From the NCBI GenBank assembly GCA_959347315.1, contig OY365819.1, forward strand, positions 21,718,589 through 21,782,588: a DNA stretch of 64,000 nt, given 5' to 3'. Origin of the DNA: Bimastos eiseni. Lineage: Eukaryota > Annelida > Clitellata > Crassiclitellata > Lumbricidae. Made by a program: the position numbers and the translations under genes. The notes beneath the pieces are model-generated. The model was not told where the DNA came from. It worked only from the letters and a program-made list of their open reading frames with translations, and did not search any database. Below are positions 58,101 through 64,000 of this stretch, piece by piece. Position 1 is the first letter of the stretch. The number at the start of each line of letters is the position of its first letter.

Positions 58101-59147
58101 CTAATTTAGCCAAGTTTAATGAAAAGTAAATCCATAGGAAAATTAACTGGGAAAGTTAATCAATATTAATATCAATATTAAAACAAAAGTTCTATCAGAA
58201 TTAGATTATTTCTGAAGTAATCTAATTCTGATAGAACTTTTGTTTTCTTCTGCTAGCGATTGTTTTGTTGTTTCAGGCGGCGTTTGCTCTGTGCAACATT
58301 GCAGCGCACGGACAACGATTCTGCTGTGAGCTGCACAGAAACAATGTTCTGCCGAGCATTCTGCCTTTGCTCAAGTCAACCGATGCAGAGGCGTGTCACT
58401 TGGCACTCTCACTCGTTGAAATGATTTTGCACTTTAAGCCAGAGCAAGTAAGAGAAACACTTCTACTTGGTTACAATTTCTCATTTCTAACACTGACTGA
58501 ATAATGGTTGTCATACTTTTGCTGGTTTCTTGCTTCAAGAGGATGACCAGAGAGATGATTCCGATGAGACATCTTCACCTGAACCTCCTCCCCTACTCAG
58601 TTAATATCAGCGTGTATTTTGATTTTTTTTGGTGATAAATTAAATACTTACTAACTTCTCATGCTGACCAGTGCACATTCTTCTAATTTTTGTATCTGGT
58701 GTTAACTGTGGAGATGTTAAGCCAGTGGGTTATTCCATGTGTGTATGCATCTGTTTTGGTTCTGTTGTTTCTGAATTACTCGACTTTATTTGATTAAGCA
58801 TGCAATTTGAGACTTAATCGTTAACTCCTAATTTCTAAAGCATATCTTAAAAGCTATTCACAGCGCACCAGCTTATTTACAAGGGCAGTTTGCACAAAGG
58901 TACCTTATAAATGATCAGTGACATACTGGTAAATACTTGTAGTTGTCCATGTCGTTTCCTGTCGGGCTTCATTGGCTCTGATCAACAACATGTTGTAATT
59001 GAATTACAGGCAGCCAAAGAATTTGAGGAATGTCATGGCTTGGACTGCCTTGAGGCGCTCGAGTACAGCAGCAACGACACACTCCGTGCTCAAACAAACG
59101 ACCTCCTGGAAACTTACTTCTACAAAGACGATGAGGATGGCAGCTAG
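46198..59147 (+). CDS. TMCO6: TMCO6-like armadillo-repeat protein with importin-beta-binding-like N-terminus (12 coding exons, complete)
   Basis: Coding exons are 46198-46288, 47798-47892, 49633-49745, 50325-50508, 51157-51261, 51891-51964, 53290-53403, 53931-54027, 56233-56398, 56886-56977, 58277-58447 and 59010-59147. The sum is 1440 nt and 479 residues, with all phases consistent. The N-terminus is basic and importin-alpha-like (KLLYKLGAE, RQKRRF, ELRKEKRE). The rest is armadillo repeats: LDAAWCLTNISAG, CAWAIGNLAGG, QSAAFALSNLAKD, VSWVLTYLSAR, LLRCLGNVV, SLWVISNISG, AAFALCNIAAHG. The closest family by length and order is TMCO6 (human 493 residues), shown by SAGPYLITYLSS and the C-terminal GLDCLEALEYSSNDTL. 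A divergent importin alpha is the alternative. Its cellular role is poorly known; nuclear transport cargo or adaptor function is inferred. The exon 8 start is the least certain, because an acceptor at 53903 is also in frame. Confidence 0.85.
46780..47660 (-). mobile_element. LINE C-terminal fragment hosting an in-frame minisatellite
   Basis: The minus strand from 47660 reads KINKGKETIVRIHIGGKEIK and QVKDFCYLESM (the start of the C-terminal third of a LINE reverse transcriptase), then WMMERIGEETLALIHTMKQR, and ends KWIGHTLRGDSL, a standard LINE C-terminal block. Between KQR and the final KWIGH sits the 18-bp repeat array, each unit re-encoding WIG(Q)(R/M)K. It is located in TMCO6 intron 1. Confidence 0.7.
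46815..47200. repeat. 18-bp minisatellite, about 21 copies
   Basis: Units alternate between CCCAATCCATTTCCTTTG and CCCAATCCATTTCATTTG, with two CAATGCATT variants. Because 18 is a multiple of three, several frames stay open on both strands. The resulting long periodic open frames are not genes. Confidence 0.97.
48100..48940. repeat. Probable LINE-derived segment with a (TAAG)n end
   Basis: TAAGTAAGTAAGTAGG at about 48104-48120 looks like the tail of a minus-strand LINE. The following 800 bp are more GC-rich than the surrounding intron but carry only broken frames that I cannot match to a domain. A TGACAAGGCTTGC/GCAAGCCTTGT inverted pair lies just before the tail. Confidence 0.3.
49908..50165 (-). 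repeat. tRNA-headed SINE with (TAA)n tail, copy 2 (family S)
   Basis: Read on the minus strand: GCAGAACAATGGATAACACA (A-box-like), GAGCTCGATTCCTG (B-box-like), a body with TTGCTAGGTGGCAGCA, and a final ATTATTATTATTATTAAG. The same architecture occurs at 45147-45425. It lies in TMCO6 intron 3. Confidence 0.7.
52130..53095. repeat. GGTGGTAA/GGTGGAGG minisatellite split by a hAT-like element
   Basis: The flanks (52137-52215 and 52925-53085) are variable units of the type GGTGGTAAGGGTGGAGGCTC. The reverse strand gives a proline-rich frame, a by-product of composition. The element at 52216-52924 sits inside the array. Confidence 0.85.
52216..52924. mobile_element. Non-autonomous hAT-like element, TAGAGCTGTACC family, copy 3
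   Basis: Starts TAGAGCTATAATCAGCCGAT and ends TATCGGTACAACTCTA, with 8-bp flanks GTGGTAAT on both sides (52208-52215 and 52925-52932). It lies in reverse orientation relative to copy 1, with the same AATCGG/CCGATT subterminal blocks. It is 709 bp long and non-coding, in TMCO6 intron 6. The flanks could also match because the host array is repetitive. Confidence 0.88.
53458..53530 (+). repeat. tRNA-derived SINE head fragment
   Basis: TAGCTGTCTGGTTAGAGCAC resembles an A-box region with GTGATTTAAACCTCAC at B-box distance. No intact tRNA cloverleaf can be drawn, so it is a SINE remnant rather than a tRNA gene. Confidence 0.4.
54117..55098. repeat. Approximately 64-bp satellite-like array in TMCO6 intron 8
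   Basis: About 15 units contain AACTAAGAGAGCATAGTGTA then a GTTCAGCAGTATTTCATAAT block. Some carry an extra CCAAGGGCATAACT insertion. Variants (TTTATAATACATCAAAGGGT) cluster in the second half, indicating local amplification steps. Confidence 0.95.
55100..56230. other. TMCO6 intron 8 remainder, nothing supported
   Basis: Ordinary AT-rich intronic sequence. It shares ATGGAGCATTTATATAG (55127-55143) with the end of family D but no full copy is present. Confidence 0.5.
57004..57714. mobile_element. Non-autonomous hAT-like element, GTCTCG family, copy 3
   Basis: Starts CAGTGTTGTATGCAAGACTT and ends GACCATACAACTCTG, flanked by ATTGCAAT and ATTTCAAT (7 of 8 identical). Subterminal GAGACC/CAAGAC blocks fill both sides. 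It is 711 bp long, non-coding, in TMCO6 intron 10. Confidence 0.88.
58180..58246. repeat. Perfect 29-bp hairpin 30 nt before a splice acceptor
   Basis: Arms 58180-58208 and 58218-58246 are exact reverse complements with a 9-nt loop. The acceptor of TMCO6 exon 11 is at 58275-58276. TCTAAT, a branch-point-like sequence, lies inside the right arm. Confidence 0.9.
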
Positions 59148-59559
59148 GCTAACCACCAGATTCCAACACGTCCTGTTCCTTACGTTACTTGCAGAGTAAC
59201 AAAATGAACTTTAAAGAAATGATGCAACATGTCATGTCGATAGCTGCCATCTTTTAAACAATGGTTGCCTTACCAACACAGATGCAATCATTAGTTTTTA
59301 TGAAATGGAAATGTCTGATTGTGTAACCATACTACACCGTTCTTAGTCTGAAGCTGTCATGTATTGATTTGGTATGATTCGAGTTTTGTTACATGTTTTC
59401 ACAGCAGAAAGCAATTTTATAAGCAAAGAGATGTTCCCACACAGTGACTTGACTATTTACACATATTCTACCTTCAACTGTGTCAGCAATTTTAAAATAA
59501 ATTTCCTGTATTTACAAAAGACTGATGTAATAGCATTTTACGTCATGATATCAAGTGGA

Positions 59560-59565
59560 AATAAA
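59560..59565 (+). terminator. Candidate poly(A) signal of the TMCO6-like gene
   Basis: AATAAA about 410 bp after the stop codon. An earlier AATAAA (about 59496) is an alternative. Confidence 0.5.
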
Positions 59566-60099
59566 TGTTATTTGCAAATGCTTAAAGATTAGAGTCTAGT
59601 GCACCAAAACACATTTTCCATCTAGAGCGCATTACCTTTTGATGGGCGTCTACTTGTCTGCTGTCTGCTTTTCTTTTGTTGTAATGTGATTGGAATTTAG
59701 TGTAATTCTTTAATACATAAATTAGGGCTTGTGTGGGCAAATTCTGTTGGACTCGAGATGCATTTTGACATTGATTTGCATTTATATGACTATTAAGTAC
59801 ATTTTTAATGCGCACAGGGTCACACCGAAATGTGAATCTTAGGTGTGGATATGAATGGAAGAGGCATAGGAATTGAGGAGGAGTAGGAGGAGGCCACAGC
59901 TGATCTGAAGAGGATAAGAGAGAGGAAAACACGAGAATGGCCATAATGAATACACATGCAAAATCAAAAGCCATAAAAATCATAAGCCATATAATTAGTA
60001 CAAGTAACTTGTTATTTTGTATAAAAGACATGGTCAAAGTTCACACTTTGTTTCAAAAGTAAATAATTCTAATATTTCTTAAGATAAATCTTCTAGTAA

Positions 60100-60475
60100 T
60101 ACATTAAAAATGACACGAAAAAAGGCTAGTGAGGGCAGTACTACTAATATCATGGAGGGAGAAAAAGGCAAACAAAGGGGTGCGCAAGGAGACTGGAGTT
60201 GAGAATGATGAGACGTTACAACAAACGGCATTTACAAGGAAGCTGGGGTTCATTGGACATGTTATGCGGTCAGATGGACTGGAGTAGGAAATGATGCTGG
60301 CATGTGGATAAGGAAGGAAGAAAACAGTACGCCCAAGAGAAAAATGGATAGGAGAGATAAACAAAAAATTCAGAAATGAACCTATAGGAACTAAGGGACG
60401 TGACTTCAGAAACAAAGAAATGGAGAAGGCTAATCATGACAGTCGCTATAGTTCAATGAACTGACAGCACAAGGT
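60100..60475 (+). mobile_element. RTE-type LINE 3' fragment (copy 2)
   Basis: Across frame shifts, the plus strand reads ENDETLQQTAF, KLGFIGHVMRSDGLE, EMMLACG and NEPIGTKGRDFRNKEM, matching the copies at 9656-10085 and 62020-63185. It ends near TTCAATGAACTGACAGCACA, whose complement also flanks the 3' end of copy 1. Confidence 0.75.
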
Positions 60476-61135
60476 AATACGGTAATACATTAATACACAT
60501 TTTGTTCATGTGTACGCATCTATTCTGTTTTCCAGCTAAGTTAAGATGCTTATGTTTAGACCTTAGACAGCCAAGTTTTATGGTAGCCCTCATAAAGTTG
60601 CCCACATATGCACATACATACATACTCTCTTCAAAAACCTTGACCATTATTCAAGTGACTGCCTGCCACTCAACAAAGCATACAAAATCAACCACAATTA
60701 ATTCGTGTTCAAAAATATTAATTTCTTCAGCATGTCTTTAGATCTTGGCCAACATGGCAAATCTGCCTGCGAGCAGTACGATGACAGAGTTCGTTGTAAA
60801 ATTTAATGACCAAATTACAGACTATTAATGTCCTTATTCTGTGTAATGGTTGACAATGGTTGTATGTTGGTAGAATCTGAATTCTACATTATCTGCAACT
60901 GCTATGATATGCTACTTTTAGGAAATGACTTACAATCAGAGCAACTGTAAAACTTGGAGGAGGTTGATGTTATGTATGCACATGGGGGGACACTTGGATA
61001 CCTAACCCTTACCAAGCAGGTAAAGTCCCAGCATTGAAGCAGTCAGTCCCATTGGGCAGATTTCTTGCTGATGACAGAACACCTTTGTTCTAATTTAATG
61101 ACTTCTAAAATAGTTCTTTTGGTCAATTCTCCATA

Positions 61136-63825
61136 CTATCGCTTCAGTGGAGCATTAGTATTCGGACTGCTTCTGTTCTTAACATCACTCAGAACTACTT
61201 TCAGTTTGTTAAACGTTCCAGTAGCATTTGGAAGATTATCATGCAATATGAGATCGGAAACGCCACTAGCGAATTTGCTTGAATCCGGAAGGCATTTAGC
61301 ACTCGGTGAGTCATCGTCAGCGATTTCAAGAGCAACAGGAGTTCCAAAGCAGAAGCTGCGTGATCCTCCGAATCGTCCTCCAACAGGGGTGACTATCGTA
61401 GTTACCTGAAGAGGAGTCGGTTCAGCTGTGGAGTCTGGTCGTATGTTCAGATCTTTGTCGTTGTTTGCAGACAGATTGGATGAGGAGTTGATGCAAGAAT
61501 TTGCCGTTGTTTCTGAAAATACAAAACTAAATCCTTCATCAAAGAAAGTTTTAAACTGATCGACACTGCACAATTATGAATTGTTGCAGTTAATTTGCTA
61601 TTATTGACGGATTTCCAGTATCAACCTATCTAAGCATATAAGGTTTGGATGTCGGTTGAAACAGCAGTGCTGTAAGAATTTCAATTAAGACAAATCGATG
61701 TTGTTAAGAATTTGAGTAATGTAACAATCAAACTTTTCAACAGCGGTACTTATTTATTTAAATTACACTTTGAAGGTAGGTAATGCAAGCACGATATGGG
61801 CTCTTTAACCCTTTAACGACGAGCTGCATATGTTTTCCCCATACATTTTAGTACACGTTGGTTGTTAAAGGGTTAACTTAATTAAGGTGGCTTTGGTTTT
61901 AATTTGTTGTCAGCAGTTTTCAAGTATATTTCAGCTTTTCTAAACATAACAATATTAATATGTTTTTACTTTGTTATGTCATCTTTATGCTGTAAGTTAA
62001 TAGTCCACCTTGTCACCTTGTGCTGTTATTTTTTGGAAATCTAGCGATCGCCATGACCAATCCTCTCCAATTTTTTCTGTCCCAAGTTTCATCTCTTAAT
62101 TCCTCCAGGCTCATTTCAGTTTTTTCATGTATCACATCCATCCATTTTTTCCTTGGGCACCCTCTTTTCTCCTTCCCTCCTCCACATGCCAGCATCATTT
62201 CTTTTTCCATTCCATTTGATCGCATAACATGTCCGAAAAACCCTAGCTTCCTTCTCAACGCTGTTTGTTATAACGTCTCATCATTCTCGACTCCAATCTT
62301 CCTGAGCACTTCTTCGTTTGTCTTCTTCTCCGTCCATGATATTCTCTGCATCTTCCTCCATATCCACATTTCGTATGTATTGATCTTCTTCTTCATGTTT
62401 TTTGTCATTGTTCATGTCTCACAGCCATATAGTACTGTAGGAAAGATCATTGCTCTGACTAATCTTTTTTTTATGTCTATGCTTACCTGTTTGTCTTTCC
62501 ATATCTTTTCCAGTCCGTTCATTGCAGCTTTCCCTATCGCCACCCTTCTCTTTATTTCCGAGTCACATTTTCCCTCTTTCTACTAATGATCCCAGGAACA
62601 TGAAGCTTGTTACCACCTCTATTTCCTCTCCGTCTATCTCAAAACTGACCCAATCAGCTGTTGTCATTATCTTTGTCTTCTTTAAGTTGAAGTATAGGCC
62701 TGCCTTCTCACTTTCTCTCTTCAGTCTTCTTATCAGATTTTCCAGATCTGCTTTCTTCCCTGCCAGTAGTGTTGTGTCATCCACATATCTCAGATTATTC
62801 AATGTCCTTCCTGCTATCGTTACTCCTTCAGTCGCCTCTTCCATTTCTGCCCTCCTCATTATCCTTTCTGCATGCAGGTTGAAAAGAAATGGGGACAGGA
62901 TGCACCCTTGCCTAACCCCTTTCTTGATTTTAAATTTGCCTGTGTCTCCAAATTCTGTTCTTATCACCGCTTCCTGGTCTTTGTACAATCCCTTTAGTAG
63001 TTGTATCAAATGTTTTGGTATACCCATTTCTATTAGAGTTTTCCACATCAGTTCATGGTTAATGCAGTCAAATGCTTTGCTATAATCGATGAAACATGTG
63101 TGTATTTTTTGTCCATATTCCCTTTGCCTTTCCATTATCCACCTCATGTTGGCAATATGATCTCGCGTTCCCCGGGATTTCCTAAATAATAGTCCAACTA
63201 AGTGAACTCAATGGATTTAAGCAACTGTTGTTCATGAAGGTGTCTGCGTGCCACCCACATCCAAGGAGGTTACAACCTGTAATGTCACTATGACAGCCAA
63301 ATAAATTAATGAGACTTGATAAAGCATCTCTTCAAGAAATATACTCAGAGGCGCTCTGGGAACTAGCCTACATGATGTTAAATGTCCTTTCAACGACTGT
63401 TAGAACAATTAGCAAAAAGCAAGCACAGCAAGCTAAAAGAGTCAACACAAGTGTGGAACCAACCAACGGATTCCCGTTAAAAGCTGGCAGATGGCATGGA
63501 TAAGTAAGTCTTTCTGCAAGAGAACAATTGGTTAGTGTGAATTGAAGCAGCATCACCCATAAGCAACCGTTTTAGACGAGATGATGTCACCCACCTGCCT
63601 CTGGCTCTGACATTGTGCTGGGCTGTACCAATGACTCTACACAGAATTCCAAAGCAGAGCTGCTGCTGCCACCTGGTGATGGATCTAGGGGCAAAGGAGG
63701 CAACTCCTCTTCCGGATCTTCTGGCAAAGGTGGTGGTGGCAGCGGTGGTGGATGCATGATCACAGTAGGCATAGACACAATGGGCCATGGTGAAGCTAAG
63801 AACTGCTCTGATATCTCATCACCTG
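61136..63825 (-). CDS. ZCCHC8: ZCCHC8-like nuclear exosome adaptor, last two exons (5' part outside window)
   Basis: Two minus-strand exons are joined: 63825-63595 (231 nt) and 61512-61136 (377 nt, TAG at 61138-61136). The donor GCAG|GTGGGT and acceptor TATTTTCAG agree in phase. The first encodes a proline-rich stretch (HPPPLPPPPLPEDPEEELPP). The second ends with PDSSKFASGVSDLI and LPNATGTFNKLKVVL, which resembles the conserved C-terminus of ZCCHC8 (PDMSKFATGI... then a TGM/TGT-centred helix). In human ZCCHC8 the proline-rich part belongs to the RBM7-interacting scaffold and the C-terminal helix contacts the MTR4 helicase, within the NEXT complex that feeds RNAs to the nuclear exosome. The zinc knuckle and PSP domain would lie beyond the right edge. 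The identification rests on two exons. Confidence 0.7.
61809..61872. mobile_element. 64-bp piggyBac-like relic with TTAA target duplication
   Basis: CCCTTTAACGACGA at the left and the complement of CCCTTTAACAACCA at the right form imperfect inverted ends. Both sides are flanked by TTAA (61805-61808 and 61873-61876), the hallmark target of piggyBac. Only about 36 bp remain between the ends. It lies in the ZCCHC8 intron. Confidence 0.6.
62020..63185 (-). mobile_element. RTE-type LINE reverse transcriptase fragment (copy 3, longest)
   Basis: The minus strand reads RKSRGTRDHIANMRWIMERQ, then FIDYSKAFDCINHELMWKTL, GVRQGCILSPFLFNL, catalytic YVDD (LRYVDDTTLLAG), and GLYFNLKKTKIM. After a frame break at about 62560, the C-terminus is KLGFFGHVMRSNGMEKEMML and KNWRGLVMAIAR. 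These blocks match RTE/BovB-type proteins. It is 5'-truncated near 63185 and the 3' end is near 62025. Confidence 0.9.
63306..63510. repeat. Family D dispersed repeat, third copy
   Basis: Contains CTCTTCAAGAAATATACTCA, ACATGATGTTAAATG and GTGGAACCAACCAACGGATT, shared with the copies at 24140-24520 and 6530-6790. It lies in the ZCCHC8 intron. Confidence 0.65.
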
Positions 63826-64000
63826 CTAATCATAAACAGTTGACGTTGGTTACAATAGAGTGCAGGTTCATGGTTAGTTCAAAAATAAGAAACTGTAGTA
63901 AAGAATGAGACACTAAAGATTAAGCAAAGATGATTCGTAAATTCCTACTTTTGGCAACAATTCAGACATATATGGATCGCACTTTTCAATTCTTATCAGA

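Noticed and set aside
59582..60037. 151-residue minus-strand open frame after the TMCO6 gene
   Set aside because: No recognisable domain, no splice partners, low-complexity hydrophobic start. It is probably chance.
63900..64000. Further ZCCHC8 exon at the right edge (IEKCDPYMSELLPK)
   Set aside because: The frame is open with a weak GTAGGA donor, but I see no clear family match and the sequence is cut by the edge.

Overview
This is an AT-rich animal genome window with typical metazoan GT-AG introns, a dense load of degraded transposons and several simple or tandem repeats. Four protein-coding genes can be assembled exon by exon: FBXO8 (+, complete, 277 residues), COQ2 (-, complete, about 28 kb, 410 residues), a TMCO6-like armadillo-repeat protein (+, complete, 479 residues) and the 3' end of a ZCCHC8-like gene (-, running off the right edge). 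The phylum cannot be fixed from the sequence. The alternative COQ2 exon pair is so far described from rhodoquinone-making animals (nematodes, flatworms, annelids, molluscs), so a lophotrochozoan is the simplest guess, but other invertebrates are not excluded.

Layout. 1-1960: a broken restriction-like-endonuclease non-LTR retrotransposon (R2/R4 type) ending at a TAA-rich microsatellite. 2502-2690: a TATA box followed 30 bp later by a sequence beginning like U2 snRNA. 4770-5036: a 91-bp-arm foldback. 5712-10870: FBXO8 in five exons. 12599-40639: COQ2 on the opposite strand, tail to tail with FBXO8. Its introns hold several non-autonomous hAT-like elements, LINE fragments, a Polinton/Maverick relic and minisatellites. 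40640-46190: spacer between the divergent COQ2 and TMCO6 genes, with two more hAT-like elements, a CpG-containing candidate promoter and a SINE. 46198-59147: the TMCO6-like gene in twelve coding exons, with several tandem arrays and transposons in its introns. 59148-61135: spacer with an RTE fragment. 61136-63825: the last two exons of the ZCCHC8-like gene, whose intron contains a longer RTE fragment and a 64-bp piggyBac-like relic.

The most interesting signal is in COQ2. Between its fourth exon and the exon that starts DKEDD lie two homologous exons (21409-21539 and 20560-20690). Both are 131 nt, both fit the same splice phase, and both encode the same membrane/active-site segment (NWG ... 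WSA ... YDTIYA). They are only 50% identical as protein. Because 131 is not a multiple of three, including both would break the frame, so the layout forces mutually exclusive splicing. The same arrangement in helminths and other animals switches COQ2 between ubiquinone and rhodoquinone synthesis. The window therefore probably comes from an animal able to make rhodoquinone and to respire without oxygen. The other genes (ubiquitin ligase adaptor, importin-alpha-like protein, nuclear exosome adaptor) have no evident functional link to COQ2.
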